Of a DNA stretch of 64,000 nucleotides, positions 33,017 to 42,651 are shown one piece after another. The notes below the pieces were generated by a model. The model was not told the DNA's origin, ran no database searches, and saw only the letters and a program-made list of their open reading frames with translations. The DNA comes from Yanghanlia sp047501535 (GTDB taxonomy: Bacteria; Pseudomonadota; Gammaproteobacteria; Burkholderiales; Burkholderiaceae_B). The DNA is taken from NCBI RefSeq assembly GCF_047501535.1, contig NZ_JAZDRJ010000008.1, positions 1 through 64,000 on the forward strand. Reading direction: 5' to 3'. Numbering within the stretch: position 1 is the stretch's first letter; each line of letters begins with the position of its first letter. The position numbers and the translations under genes are program-made.

Positions 33017-34253
33017 GTTGCAGATGCTCGATACGTTGGGTAGCAGGAGGGTGGCTGTCATAAAACGCCGAGTGCAGCGGGTCAGGCGTCAGGGTGGCGG
33101 CGTTGTCGTCGTACAGCTTAACCAATGCCGAAACCAGAGCTTGGCGAGACGATTGCCCGGCAGCGTAGCGGTCGGCCTGGTATTCATCGCGCCGTGAAAG
33201 CCAGGCTGTCAGCGGCGTGAGCCAGAAGGTGAAAACAGGCATGGCCAGGAAAAACAGAACCAGGGCCAGTGCATCGTTGGCGCGACCCAGTTGCGGTGTG
33301 ACGCCTAAGCCCTCGTAAAACCATACCTGAGTCGACAGCCAGGCCAGCACCAGAAAGAATACCAAGGCAAAGCCGAAGGACAGCACCATGCGCCGGATAA
33401 TGTGGCGATGCTTGAAATGGCCGAGTTCATGAGCCAGTACCGCTTCAATTTCATCGGCATTCAGGCGCGACAGCAGGGTGTCGAAGAACACGATGCGTCG
33501 GGATTTTCCAAAGCCGGTGAAGTAGGCATTGCCGTGAGCCGAACGTTTGGAGCCGTCCATCACGAACAGACCGTCCACGGAGAAGCCGCCGCGCTCCATG
33601 AGGCGCTCAATGCGATCGGAGATATCTGGGTTGTCTAGCGGCGTGAACTTATTGAACATCGGCGCAATGACGGTGGGAAACAGCCAGATCAGCAGGAAAT
33701 TGAATACCACCCAGATGCCCCACGCCCACCATGCCCAGGCCGTGCCGGTATTGCCCATGACCCACAGCACCGCTGCCGCCAAGGGCAGGCCGAAAAGCAG
33801 CGACAGCAATAATGTTTTAAGGCTGTCCAGGATGAAGAGGCGGGGCGTCATGCGGTTGAAGCCGAAGCGCTGTTCCAGCCGGAATTTGTTGTAGAAGGCG
33901 AAGGGCAGGCCGATAACACCCATGATGGCGAACACCACCGACAACAGAGCAAGCTGGCGCAGCATATCGCCGTCGATCAGCCTGCCCAGCAGAGAGTCGA
34001 TGAACTGCAGGCCCCCCAACAAGGTAAACCCTAGCAGCACGACCACTTCCACTAGGCGTTCCACCATGAGAACGCGCATCTTCGCCACCGTGTAATCGGC
34101 AGCCCGCTGATGGCTATACAGGCTGATGCGTTCGCGGAAAGCATCGGGTATGTGGTCGCGGTGCAGGCGCACATGGCGGACCTGCCGGGAAGCGAGCCAG
34201 AGCCGAAGCAATACGTCGATAAGAAGGAAGGCGACAAACAGTAAAGTGAACAT
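33003..34253 (-). CDS. M48 family metalloprotease (Ste24 type)
   Basis: A 416-residue integral membrane zinc protease related to yeast Ste24 CAAX protease and BepA/HtpX. The zinc motif is LAHELGHFKHRH, with the third ligand in a downstream glutamate (RRDEYQADRYA). Several membrane helices lie on both sides of the site, beginning with one right at the N-terminus (LLFVAFLLIDVLLRLWLA). The N-terminal CAAX-associated domain (about 30-200) is also typical. Bacteria lack CAAX prenylation, so a role in membrane protein quality control is likelier. It is co-transcribed with rsgA and diverges from orn, which lies 46 bases away. Confidence 0.88.
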   Translation of the reverse strand: MFTLLFVAFLLIDVLLRLWLASRQVRHVRLHRDHIPDAFRERISLYSHQRAADYTVAKMRVLMVERLVEVVVLLGFTLLGGLQFIDSLLGRLIDGDMLRQLALLSVVFAIMGVIGLPFAFYNKFRLEQRFGFNRMTPRLFILDSLKTLLLSLLFGLPLAAAVLWVMGNTGTAWAWWAWGIWVVFNFLLIWLFPTVIAPMFNKFTPLDNPDISDRIERLMERGGFSVDGLFVMDGSKRSAHGNAYFTGFGKSRRIVFFDTLLSRLNADEIEAVLAHELGHFKHRHIIRRMVLSFGFALVFFLVLAWLSTQVWFYEGLGVTPQLGRANDALALVLFFLAMPVFTFWLTPLTAWLSRRDEYQADRYAAGQSSRQALVSALVKLYDDNAATLTPDPLHSAFYDSHPPATQRIEHLQHAAH

Positions 34254-34299
34254 GTGGGCAGCTTATGCGAAAATCTCTTTTTTCATTAAAGGATTATAT

Positions 34300-34845
34300 G
34301 TGGTGGCCAAAGAACAGCGCCTGGTCTGGATAGACATGGAAATGACCGGGCTCGACCCGGAGAAAGAACGCATCATCGAATTAGCAGCAGTTGTCACCGA
34401 GCCGGACCTCACGGTGGTGGCTGAAGGGCCGGTGTTGGTTGTGCATCAACCGGATTCCCTGCTGGATGCCATGGATAAATGGAATCAGTCCACGCATGGC
34501 AAGACGGGGCTGATCGACAAAGTGAAAGCGTCTACCTTGAGCGAGGCCGAGGCAGAAGAGCGTATGCTGGCGTTCCTGGCTGAACACGTGCCGGCGGGTA
34601 AGTCGCCCATGTGTGGCAACACGATCGGCCAAGACCGCCGTTTCATGGTCAAATACATGCCGAAACTGGAAGCGTTTTTCCACTATCGAAACCTTGATGT
34701 AAGCACCCTGAAGGAACTGGCCTTGCGCTGGAAGCCCGAGGTCTATCGTAGTTTCGTCAAGCAAGCCCGTCATGAGGCCTTGGCAGACATTTACGAATCC
34801 ATCTCCGAGCTCAAGCATTATCGCGAGCATTTCATAAAAGTCTAA
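34300..34845 (+). CDS. orn: Oligoribonuclease
   Basis: A 181-residue DEDDh 3'-5' exonuclease that degrades RNA dinucleotides, including pGpG from cyclic-di-GMP breakdown. The first catalytic pair is in WIDMEMTGLDPEKERIIELA, then NTIGQDRRFM and the C-terminal RHEALADIYESISELKHYR with the DEDDh histidine. I start at GTG 34300, six bases after AAAGGA; GTG 34303 is equally possible. The stop overlaps the acpS ATG by one base. Confidence 0.95.
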   Translation: MVAKEQRLVWIDMEMTGLDPEKERIIELAAVVTEPDLTVVAEGPVLVVHQPDSLLDAMDKWNQSTHGKTGLIDKVKASTLSEAEAEERMLAFLAEHVPAGKSPMCGNTIGQDRRFMVKYMPKLEAFFHYRNLDVSTLKELALRWKPEVYRSFVKQARHEALADIYESISELKHYREHFIKV

Positions 34846-35279
34846 TGTCAGAAGGGGCGGCTATGTTGACGCAAGCAGGGAATGCGCGCATCGCAGGCAT
34901 TGGCCTGGATCTTCTTCGGTTAGATCGTGCGCAGCGCGTATTTGATCGTCATCCGCAGCGGTTTGTGCAACGTATACTCGGCCCTGATGAACTTTTTGTT
35001 TTTCAGCGGCGTTATCAGCGCGACCCGCGGCGTGGGGTGCGTTATCTGGCAACCCGGTTTGCGGCCAAAGAGGCTTTTTCCAAAGCCATTGGCCTGGGCA
35101 TGCGCATGCCCATGGCCTGGTCGCGTATGCAAACCTTGAACGCACCCGGTGGGCGGCCTTACGTCAAGCTGTCAGAACCTTTACAGAGCTGGTATGCGCA
35201 GCGCTTTGGCCAGGCCCATGTGTCTGTCACCGATGAACATGACATCGTCGCCGCCTACGTAGTAGTGGAAGCCCTTTAA
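34845..35279 (+). CDS. acpS: Holo-[acyl-carrier-protein] synthase
   Basis: Transfers 4'-phosphopantetheine from coenzyme A to apo-ACP. The 144-residue protein has the family motif AGIGLDLLRLDR with the metal-binding Asp, and TRFAAKEAFSKAIGLGMR with the second metal-binding Glu. HVSVTDEHDIVAAYVVVE closes the fold. An internal ATG at 34863 is an alternative start and would give a length nearer the family's usual 126-130. nagZ starts two bases after the stop. Confidence 0.93.
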   Translation: MSEGAAMLTQAGNARIAGIGLDLLRLDRAQRVFDRHPQRFVQRILGPDELFVFQRRYQRDPRRGVRYLATRFAAKEAFSKAIGLGMRMPMAWSRMQTLNAPGGRPYVKLSEPLQSWYAQRFGQAHVSVTDEHDIVAAYVVVEAL

Positions 35280-35281
35280 TC

Positions 35282-36334
35282 ATGAGCACACCTTCGTTTG
35301 TCTTACCGCCCGGCCCGGTCATGGTCGATGTTGCCGGGCCTAGCCTGACGGACCACGAACGCGAGCGCCTGCGGCACCCCCTGGTTGGGGGTGTCATCCT
35401 GTTTTCTCGTAACTTTACCGACCGGGCCGCACTGACGGCCTTGTGCGCTGAAATTCATGCGCTACGTGAAGAGCCTTTGCTGATAGCAGTTGATCACGAA
35501 GGAGGGCGGGTGCAGCGCTTCCGGGCCGACGGTTTTACCGCTTTGCCTTGCATGCGCGACCTTGGCTCCTTATGGGACGCCAACCAGCAAGCCGCCATGC
35601 GAGCGGCTACGGCGGTGGGCTATGTGTTGGCGGCCGAGCTGCGCGCCTGCGGGGTGGATCTCAGCTTCACGCCTGTGCTGGATCTCGACTACGGTGTCAG
35701 CAAGGTGATTGGCGATCGTGCATTTCATCGTGATCCGGCTGTGGTGGCTATGCTGGCCAGGGGCTTGATTCAGGGCCTGGGCGGTGCGGGCATGGCGGCT
35801 TGCGGCAAGCATTTTCCAGGTCATGGCGCAGTGGAGGCCGACTCCCACCATGAGATTCCTGTCGATGAGCGCAGCTTGGATCGTATACTGGAAGAAGACG
35901 CCGCACCTTATGCTTGGTTGGGAGATCTCGTGCTGCCCTCGGTGATGCCGGCCCACGTGATTTACCCTCAGGTTGATAGTGCTCCGGCAGGGTTTTCGGC
36001 TGTGTGGGTGCAGCAGATATTGCGGCAGCGTTTGGGCTACGATGGTGTGGTGTTTTCTGATGATCTCACCATGGAAGGCGCCACCGTTGCGGGGGATATT
36101 CTGGCCAGAGCGAATGCGGCGCTGCAAGCCGGTTGCGATATGGTGCTGGTGTGCAACCGCCCCGATCTCGCTGACGACTTGCTTGCCCGCCTGGACTTCC
36201 AGCTGCCCTCCGATTCCGTAAACCGGTTGCGTCGGCTCCGGCCGAAAGCTGCAGCGCCTGACTGGGACACTCTGCAGCGCGATGCACGATACCAGCATGC
36301 CCGACGAATTCGATCTGAAATCCTTTCTGTCTGA
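35282..36334 (+). CDS. nagZ: Beta-N-acetylhexosaminidase
   Basis: A 350-residue family 3 glycosidase that removes N-acetylglucosamine from GlcNAc-anhydroMurNAc peptides in cytoplasmic peptidoglycan recycling; its products induce AmpC in bacteria that have the AmpR system. DHEGGRVQRFRADGFTALP, KHFPGHGAVEADSHHEIP (catalytic His loop) and VVFSDDLTMEGA (nucleophile Asp) are all present. Its 3' end overlaps the uvrC start by 38 bases. Confidence 0.95.
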   Translation: MSTPSFVLPPGPVMVDVAGPSLTDHERERLRHPLVGGVILFSRNFTDRAALTALCAEIHALREEPLLIAVDHEGGRVQRFRADGFTALPCMRDLGSLWDANQQAAMRAATAVGYVLAAELRACGVDLSFTPVLDLDYGVSKVIGDRAFHRDPAVVAMLARGLIQGLGGAGMAACGKHFPGHGAVEADSHHEIPVDERSLDRILEEDAAPYAWLGDLVLPSVMPAHVIYPQVDSAPAGFSAVWVQQILRQRLGYDGVVFSDDLTMEGATVAGDILARANAALQAGCDMVLVCNRPDLADDLLARLDFQLPSDSVNRLRRLRPKAAAPDWDTLQRDARYQHARRIRSEILSV

Positions 36335-38123
36335 CCTGCCCAACTTGCCGGGCGTCTACCGTCATCTTGATGCCCAGGGCGAGGTGCTTTATGTGGGTAA
36401 GGCTCGCGATCTCAAGCGGCGCGTGAGTTCGTACTTTCAGAAAACGTCTTCCAACAGCCCGCGCATCGCCCACATGGTGGCGCGGGTGGCAAGGGTGGAA
36501 GTCACGGTTACGCGTAGCGAAGCCGAAGCGTTGCTGCTTGAAAATAACCTGATCAAGCGCCTGAAGCCCCGTTACAACATTCTGTTTCGGGACGATAAAT
36601 CCTACCCGTACTTAATGTTTAGCGGGCACGAATATGCTCGCATTGCCTATTATCGCGGGGCAACCAGCCGCAAAGGGCGCTTTTTCGGCCCATACCCCAA
36701 CAGCTGGGCAGTGCGCGAAACCCTACAAATTTTGCAGAAGGTTTTCCGGTTGCGAAGTTGCGAAGACAGTGTCTTTGCTAACCGCTCGCGCCCCTGTTTG
36801 CTGTATCAGATCGGGCGCTGCTCCGCACCTTGTGTGGGGCATATCTCTCTAGCCGATTATCAGGCAGATGTCGAACGCGCCATCAGTTTTCTCGATGGTC
36901 ATGCTGATGATGTACTGAAGGATATCGAAGCTCGCATGTTTGCGGCTTCCGAACGCCTGGATTTCGAGCAGGCGGCGGTATTGCGCGACCAAATGGGAGC
37001 GCTGTCGAGGGTGTTGCAGCAGCAATCCATGGAACAGGTCGGCCAGGACGACGTTGACATCATTGGTGTGGTGGCCCTGGGCGGGCGCACATGTGTGAAC
37101 CTGGCAATGGTGCGCGGGGGCAGGCATCTGGGCGACAAAGCGTTTTTTCCTTCACACACGGTGGATGACAGCCCGGCGGATGTCTTGGCGGCTTTTGTGG
37201 CTCAGCACTATATCGATACCAAGATGCCGCCTGTGCTGGTGTGTTCCCACAAGTTGCCCGATGCAAATCTGCTAACCCTGCTGGCCGAACAGACCGGGGT
37301 CAAAGCGCGCTTCATCATTCGCCCACAGGGGCTGCGTAAAACTTGGTTAGAGCAAGTTGTGAAAAACGCCGAACTTGCGCTGATGCGTTCCCTGAGCGAA
37401 TCCAGCGCCCGCGAGGCGCGCACGCTGGATCTGGCCGAAACCCTTGCATTGGATACCGATGCGGCCTTCTTGCAGGCTTTGCGTGTGGAATGTTTTGACA
37501 TCAGCCATACGGCGGGCGAGGCAACGCAAGCATCGTGCGTGGTGTATCAGCACCATGATATGCAGCCATCCATGTATCGGCGCTACAACATTGCAGGCAT
37601 TACGCCTGGCGACGATTATGCCGCCATGCGCCAGGTGCTGTCGCGCCGCTTTACGCGGGTGGCTGATGGCGATGCGCCTTTGCCCGATGTCGTGCTGATT
37701 GACGGAGGCAAGGGGCAGGTGGAAGTTGCGCGACAGGTATTTGTTGAGCTGGGATTGGACACCAGTGTGCTGGTGGGGGTGGCTAAAGGGGAAGGGCGCA
37801 AGGTAGGCCTGGAAACCTTGATTTTCGCCGATGATCGGGAACCGCTTTTGCTTGGCGTAGAATCACCCGCTCTGTTGCTGATAGCGCAGATTCGCGACGA
37901 GGCCCATCGCTTCGCCATCACAGGTATGCGAGCCCGCCGCGCTAAGGCGCGCACGGTTTCGCGCTTGGAGGAAATAGAAGGGGTGGGGGCTCGGCGGCGG
38001 CAACGACTGCTGGCTCGCTTCGGCGGTTTTTCCGGTGTCGTCGATGCCAGCATTGATGACCTTCGTTCAGTTGAGGGTATCTCTGCCGAACTGGCTGAAC
38101 GCATCTATCATGCCTTGCGATGA
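36297..38123 (+). CDS. uvrC: Excinuclease ABC subunit C
   Basis: The nuclease of UvrABC nucleotide excision repair, which cuts the damaged strand on both sides of a lesion. The 608-residue protein has the GIY-YIG domain (about 12-95, LPGVYRHL and VLYVGKARDLKRR), a cysteine cluster CLLYQIGRCSAPC, a UVR helical domain (about 200-235), the RNase H-like C-terminal nuclease (VECFDISHTAGE, DVVLIDGGKGQ) and tandem HhH motifs at the end. ATG 36297 gives MPDEFDLKSFLSDLPNLPG; ATG 36282 is possible. It overlaps nagZ. Confidence 0.96.
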   Translation: MPDEFDLKSFLSDLPNLPGVYRHLDAQGEVLYVGKARDLKRRVSSYFQKTSSNSPRIAHMVARVARVEVTVTRSEAEALLLENNLIKRLKPRYNILFRDDKSYPYLMFSGHEYARIAYYRGATSRKGRFFGPYPNSWAVRETLQILQKVFRLRSCEDSVFANRSRPCLLYQIGRCSAPCVGHISLADYQADVERAISFLDGHADDVLKDIEARMFAASERLDFEQAAVLRDQMGALSRVLQQQSMEQVGQDDVDIIGVVALGGRTCVNLAMVRGGRHLGDKAFFPSHTVDDSPADVLAAFVAQHYIDTKMPPVLVCSHKLPDANLLTLLAEQTGVKARFIIRPQGLRKTWLEQVVKNAELALMRSLSESSAREARTLDLAETLALDTDAAFLQALRVECFDISHTAGEATQASCVVYQHHDMQPSMYRRYNIAGITPGDDYAAMRQVLSRRFTRVADGDAPLPDVVLIDGGKGQVEVARQVFVELGLDTSVLVGVAKGEGRKVGLETLIFADDREPLLLGVESPALLLIAQIRDEAHRFAITGMRARRAKARTVSRLEEIEGVGARRRQRLLARFGGFSGVVDASIDDLRSVEGISAELAERIYHALR

Positions 38124-38158
38124 GCAGGCTCCACCCAGCTTGAGGTAGTATCTCACCT

Positions 38159-38737
38159 ATGCCATTTAATCTGCCTATTGCCCTTACGTGGTTGCGCATT
38201 GCGATGATTCCCCTCATCGTCGCGCTCTACTACATCCCCGTTAGCTGGATGCCAGAAACCGTACGCGACGCGGTGGGGGCGGCATTCTTCATTGTCGCTG
38301 CGCTTACCGACTGGTTCGATGGCTGGCTGGCGCGGCGCTGGAATCAAACGTCCAGTTTTGGCGCCTTTCTTGACCCCGTCGCCGACAAACTCATGGTTTG
38401 TGCGGCTTTGCTCATTTTGCTCAACCTTGATCGGGTCGATGCATTTATCGCTCTCATCATTATTGGGCGCGAGATCACGATTTCCGCTTTGCGTGAGTGG
38501 ATGGCCAAAATCGGCGCCAGCGGCAGCGTTGCAGTGCACAGGTTGGGCAAGTTCAAAACAGCAGCACAGATGGTGGCGATTCCCTGCCTGCTTTATTGGC
38601 AGCCTCTGTACGGTATTCCCACCGATCTCGTCGGGCAGGCGCTTATCGTTGTGGCGGCGGTACTCACTGTCTGGTCAATGTGTTATTACCTGAAGCGGGC
38701 ATGGCCGGAAATCCGTAACCGTACAGGGCAATCATAG
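38159..38737 (+). CDS. pgsA: CDP-diacylglycerol-glycerol-3-phosphate 3-phosphatidyltransferase
   Basis: Makes phosphatidylglycerol phosphate, the committed step to phosphatidylglycerol and cardiolipin. The 192-residue membrane enzyme starts MPFNLPIALTWLRIAMIPL and holds the CDP-alcohol phosphotransferase motif in DWFDGWLARRWNQTSSFGAF followed by LDPVADK, with the conserved aspartates. Four or more membrane helices are predictable. It follows uvrC by 35 bases, the standard uvrC-pgsA pair. Confidence 0.95.
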   Translation: MPFNLPIALTWLRIAMIPLIVALYYIPVSWMPETVRDAVGAAFFIVAALTDWFDGWLARRWNQTSSFGAFLDPVADKLMVCAALLILLNLDRVDAFIALIIIGREITISALREWMAKIGASGSVAVHRLGKFKTAAQMVAIPCLLYWQPLYGIPTDLVGQALIVVAAVLTVWSMCYYLKRAWPEIRNRTGQS

Positions 38738-38749
38738 GAGCGTGTGGCA

Positions 38750-40060
38750 ATGAGTGCGTCGGCCCAAGGAATGGTGTCCATGACCAGCGCCATGATCAGG
38801 CGGCGCGACTGGTCCGTTATTTCCTTGGTGGGCGCAGCGCATGCTTGTTCGCATTTCTTTCAGCTTGTGCTGCCAACGTTGTATTTGTCGTTGGCGGCCG
38901 AGTATGGATACGACTTTGCCCAACTCGGGTTGCTGGCCTCTATTTTCTTTTTGCTGTCGTCCATCGGCCAGGCATCTTCCGGTTTTGTGGTCGATCGTGT
39001 CGGGCCTGCGCCCGTACTGCATTTTGGCTTGGCTTGTTTCGTTATCTCGGGTCTGCTAATAGCCAGCTCGAATGGTTATGCCATGCTGGTGGCGGCCGCT
39101 GTCATTGGTGGCATTGGTAATTCCGTCTTTCACCCGGTCGATTATTCCATCTTGAATCACCGGGTCAGTTCGCAACGCCTGGGCCATGGCTACAGTGCCC
39201 ATGGGCTGACCGGCAATCTGGGCTGGGCGCTGGCGCCTGTATATATGGCGGCTTTTATTTATCTGGCCGATTGGCGTACGGCTGCGGTGGCGGCCGCGGC
39301 GCTGGTGGCGGTAGTGCTGGCCATCACATGGTTGGGCCGGAACACGCTTTCAGGCCATAACGAAACGCCTGTGTCGAGCGAAGCCGCAGAATCTGGGCGT
39401 GAATCACAGACGGCGCCGCGTTCGTCCTCTGAAGATCTTTCCCAACAAAGCATAGGCCGCACTTTGCACACCCTACTGATGCAGCCTGCTTTGTGGGGGG
39501 CATTCTTGTTTTTCGCCTTTTCATCGATTTCCCTTTCTGCCATCCAGAACTACACCATACCCATGTTAGGTACGGTATACGGGGTTGATAAAGTGCTGGC
39601 GGGCTCGGCCTTGTCGGGTTATATGGTTGCCGGCGCGATTGGCATGGTGGCCGGAGGGTTTCTAGTGTCCAGCACGCCGCGCAGTGAATTCACCGTATTC
39701 GGTTCTTTGGTATTGGCTGCCGCCTGCTTCGCATTGCTGGCGACGGGTTGGGTAGGGCCGTTCATGGCTTTAGGGTTAGTGGCTCTGGCCGGCTTCTGTT
39801 CCGGCGTGGCGGGCCCCTCACGCGATATGCTGATTCGTCGTGTTGCGCCCAAAGGGGCAACCGGTACGGTCTACGGGTTGGTGTATTCGGGCATGGATAT
39901 TGGCGCCTCACTGGCGCCTGTAGGCTTTGGGCTGATGCTGGATGCAGGGTTGGCGCGTGGCCCTTGGATGGGTGCAGCGGCCAGTTTTATCGCTGCGGCT
40001 CTGCTGGCCGTGGCAGTGGGCCGGGCAGCCGCCGGCCGTTCACGTGCCGTTATTGCCTAG
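38750..40060 (+). CDS. MFS transporter of the Fsr (fosmidomycin-resistance) type
   Basis: A 436-residue major facilitator with about 12 membrane helices and a hydrophilic, Ser/Glu-rich central loop (about 200-235). The N-terminal AHACSHFFQLVLPTLYLSLA and GNSVFHPVDYSILNHRVS match the Fsr-like drug efflux subgroup, in which an HP loop in the fifth helix is usual. The substrate is unknown. ATG 38750 lies nine bases after AGGAG; a GTG at 38744 is too close to it. Its 3' end overlaps the convergent queF by 11 bases. Confidence 0.78.
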   Translation: MSASAQGMVSMTSAMIRRRDWSVISLVGAAHACSHFFQLVLPTLYLSLAAEYGYDFAQLGLLASIFFLLSSIGQASSGFVVDRVGPAPVLHFGLACFVISGLLIASSNGYAMLVAAAVIGGIGNSVFHPVDYSILNHRVSSQRLGHGYSAHGLTGNLGWALAPVYMAAFIYLADWRTAAVAAAALVAVVLAITWLGRNTLSGHNETPVSSEAAESGRESQTAPRSSSEDLSQQSIGRTLHTLLMQPALWGAFLFFAFSSISLSAIQNYTIPMLGTVYGVDKVLAGSALSGYMVAGAIGMVAGGFLVSSTPRSEFTVFGSLVLAAACFALLATGWVGPFMALGLVALAGFCSGVAGPSRDMLIRRVAPKGATGTVYGLVYSGMDIGASLAPVGFGLMLDAGLARGPWMGAAASFIAAALLAVAVGRAAAGRSRAVIA

Positions 40061-40901
40061 GGGTGCGCTCGTCGCCCACTTCAACAGGGTGGCTGCTGCG
40101 CCAAGGGTTGATATCCAGCCCACCACGGCGCGTGTAGCGCGCCATCACAAACAGTGCCTCAGGTTCCAGTGCCTGCCATAAATCGCAATACATACGTTCT
40201 ACGCAGTGTTCGTGGAATTCGGTATGGCGCCTGAAAGACACAATGTATTTGAGCAGGCTTTCCGGGTCGAGGCGGGGGCCGGTGTAACGCACTTGCACAC
40301 TGCCCCAATCGGGTTGGTTGGTGACCGGGCAGTTCGACTTTAAAAGATGGCTGACCAGGGTTTCAGTCACCACTGGGCCGTCAGACGCCCTACGCAGTAG
40401 GGTGGGGTCAGGCGTGTAGCGGTCGATTTCAATATCCAGATCATCCAGGCAGCGGCCCTCCAGCGGTCGGCAATGAGCTTGCAGCGACGCAAGATCGTCT
40501 TGCAAATGTACTGCCACTTGCGCCTCTGCCACTCGGCTCAGATCTGCTTGCATGGTCGCTGCAACTTCAGCGGCGCTGGCGTAGCGGCTCTCATTGAACG
40601 AGTTCAGATAGAGCTTGAACGATTTTGATTCGATCAGGTGCGGGCTGTCGGCGGGGACGATAAAGCGTGCCAAGGTGGCGCGCGGCAGCCCGCGTTGATT
40701 CAGCCAAGACACTTCATAAGCGTTCCAGATGTCGGCGCCGTACCAGGTGCCGGGCAGCGTCAAACTGGCGCGGTTAGGTGCGCGCTCAATGGGAAACAGC
40801 AATGAAGCATCGTAGGCTTGGGGGTAGGCGACCTCGCGCCCAAGCGTGGTTTGGCTCAGTGGGGAGTCAGGCATATCAAGGTATTGTCGGGAAAAGGTCA
40901 T
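40050..40901 (-). CDS. queF: NADPH-dependent 7-cyano-7-deazaguanine reductase
   Basis: Reduces preQ0 to preQ1 in synthesis of the tRNA nucleoside queuosine. The 283-residue protein is the long, two-domain QueF type (T-fold). The motif ESKSFKLYLNSFN, the catalytic cysteine in LKSNCPVTNQPDWGSVQVRY and the C-terminal HEHCVERMYCDLWQAL are family hallmarks. I chose ATG 40901, with AAAGG six bases before; a start 15 codons upstream is unlikely. It converges on the MFS gene and overlaps it by 11 bases. Confidence 0.94.
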   Translation of the reverse strand: MTFSRQYLDMPDSPLSQTTLGREVAYPQAYDASLLFPIERAPNRASLTLPGTWYGADIWNAYEVSWLNQRGLPRATLARFIVPADSPHLIESKSFKLYLNSFNESRYASAAEVAATMQADLSRVAEAQVAVHLQDDLASLQAHCRPLEGRCLDDLDIEIDRYTPDPTLLRRASDGPVVTETLVSHLLKSNCPVTNQPDWGSVQVRYTGPRLDPESLLKYIVSFRRHTEFHEHCVERMYCDLWQALEPEALFVMARYTRRGGLDINPWRSSHPVEVGDERTPRQ

Positions 40902-41060
40902 TTTAGCCTTTCCGGTTTTTCCCGCTTTGTGAAAAGGCGCTTTCATAATATGGAAAATGGATTTTGCAATGCAGTGCTCTGCTTTTCATTCTGAGTAATT
41001 TCGTTTTGTATGGTGAAATGCAAAGAAAAAGTTATTGATTTATAAGGTAAAAAAAGTATG

Positions 41061-41072
41061 TCTTATATAAGA
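41061..41072. promoter_or_regulatory. 12-bp palindrome upstream of aceA
   Basis: TCTTATATAAGA is a perfect palindrome about 85 bases before the aceA start codon, in a very AT-rich stretch (40950-41100). It could be an operator for a glyoxylate-shunt regulator or part of the promoter; the sequence alone does not decide. Confidence 0.3.
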
Positions 41073-41154
41073 TAAAAGTGTGGTGTGCGCTGCAACATAC
41101 GCGTAGAATTTTTCTCATCGATCTTCATCTTTTATATGACTAAGGAGAAACATC

Positions 41155-42462
41155 ATGAGTTCACGCGAAACGGAAATCCGTAATCTGCAGCGCCAATGGG
41201 CGGAGGACCCACGTTGGCAAGGGATTAAGCGCGGCTATACCGCTGAAGAAGTGGTTAACCTGCGCGGTTCGGTGGTGGTGGAGCAGACTCTCGCCCGCCG
41301 TGGTGCAGAGAAGCTCTGGAAGTTGCTGCACGAAGAACCCTTCATCAACTCCCTGGGCGCCATGAGTGGCAACCAGGCCATGCAGCAGGTCAAAGCGGGT
41401 TTGAAGGCGATTTACCTGTCGGGCTGGCAGGTGGCGGGTGATGCCAACTTGGCCGGCGAAATGTACCCCGACCAATCTCTGTACCCCATCAATTCCGTGC
41501 CGCAAGTCGTTCGCCGCATCAATAATGCATTAACTCGTTGCGACCAGATCCAATGGTCGGAAGGCAAGCAACCGGGTGACGAAGGCTATATCGATTACTT
41601 CGCACCTATTGTGGCCGATGCAGAAGCAGGCTTTGGTGGTGTGCTGAACGCCTTCGAATTGATGAAGTCCATGATCGAAGCCGGTGCTGCGGGCGTGCAC
41701 TTTGAAGATCAGCTGGCTGCCGTTAAGAAATGCGGCCACATGGGCGGCAAGGTGCTGGTGCCAACCCGCGAAGCTGTGTCCAAGCTCGTGGCAGCGCGCT
41801 TGGCTGCAGACGTAATGGGTGTGCCGACTCTGCTGCTGGCGCGCACCGATGCTGACGCTGCCGATTTGGTGACAAGCGATATTGACGAAAACGACCGCCC
41901 CTTTATCACGGGTGAACGCACGACCGAGGGCTTCTTCCGCACTCGCGCTGGTATCGAGCAAGCGATTTCTCGTGGTCTGGCTTATGCTCCCTACGCTGAC
42001 TTGATCTGGTGCGAAACTTCCACGCCCAACCTGGAATACGCGCGTCAGTTCGCTGAAGCCATCCACCGTCAGTTCCCGGGCAAGCTGTTGGCCTATAACT
42101 GCTCGCCTTCCTTTAACTGGAAGAAGAACATTGACGACGATACTATCGCGCGCTTCCAGCGTGAACTGGGCGCCATGGGCTATCGCTACCAGTTCATTAC
42201 ACTGGCAGGCTTCCACTCCCTGAACTACGGTATGTTCGAACTCGCACATGGTTATGCCCGCCGCAACATGAGCGCTTTCGTCGAACTGCAGCAAAAAGAG
42301 TTTGCCGCCGCGGAAAAAGGTTTCACCGCTGTCCGCCACCAGCGCGAAGTGGGTACGGGCTACTTCGATGCCGTTACACAGGCTATTGAGGGCGGTAAGT
42401 CGTCCACCACGGCTCTGACCGGCTCGACTGAAGAAGAACAGTTCGACACCGCCCACGCCTGA
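41155..42462 (+). CDS. aceA: Isocitrate lyase
   Basis: Cleaves isocitrate to glyoxylate and succinate, the first step of the glyoxylate shunt, needed for growth on acetate and fatty acids. The 435-residue enzyme has the catalytic signature AVKKCGHMGGKVLVPT, ARTDADAADLVTSDID, and LAYNCSPSFNWKKN. The ribosome site AGGAG lies before ATG 41155. No malate synthase is adjacent. The etf and acyl-CoA dehydrogenase genes elsewhere in the window would feed this pathway. A terminator follows. Confidence 0.97.
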   Translation: MSSRETEIRNLQRQWAEDPRWQGIKRGYTAEEVVNLRGSVVVEQTLARRGAEKLWKLLHEEPFINSLGAMSGNQAMQQVKAGLKAIYLSGWQVAGDANLAGEMYPDQSLYPINSVPQVVRRINNALTRCDQIQWSEGKQPGDEGYIDYFAPIVADAEAGFGGVLNAFELMKSMIEAGAAGVHFEDQLAAVKKCGHMGGKVLVPTREAVSKLVAARLAADVMGVPTLLLARTDADAADLVTSDIDENDRPFITGERTTEGFFRTRAGIEQAISRGLAYAPYADLIWCETSTPNLEYARQFAEAIHRQFPGKLLAYNCSPSFNWKKNIDDDTIARFQRELGAMGYRYQFITLAGFHSLNYGMFELAHGYARRNMSAFVELQQKEFAAAEKGFTAVRHQREVGTGYFDAVTQAIEGGKSSTTALTGSTEEEQFDTAHA

Positions 42463-42532
42463 CGTGGGAGAAACGGGCTGAGGTTGGCTGGTACGGCTTT
42501 AGCCCGTGTGGAACAGGGTAAATATAAGAGTG

Positions 42533-42572
42533 ACCTCCTGGCGTAAGACAAGGCGCCGGGAGGTTTTTTTTT
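42533..42572 (+). terminator. Terminator after aceA
   Basis: ACCTCCTGGCG (42533-42543) pairs with CGCCGGGAGGT (42554-42564), ten of eleven pairs, followed by a run of nine Ts to 42572. Confidence 0.87.
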
Positions 42573-42651
42573 ATGAAGGATTGCTGTCCGGTTTAGAGCT
42601 GAGAAGTTACACGATTAGTGAAGCGGAGCAAGGGGTGGGGCGCGAAGGCCG

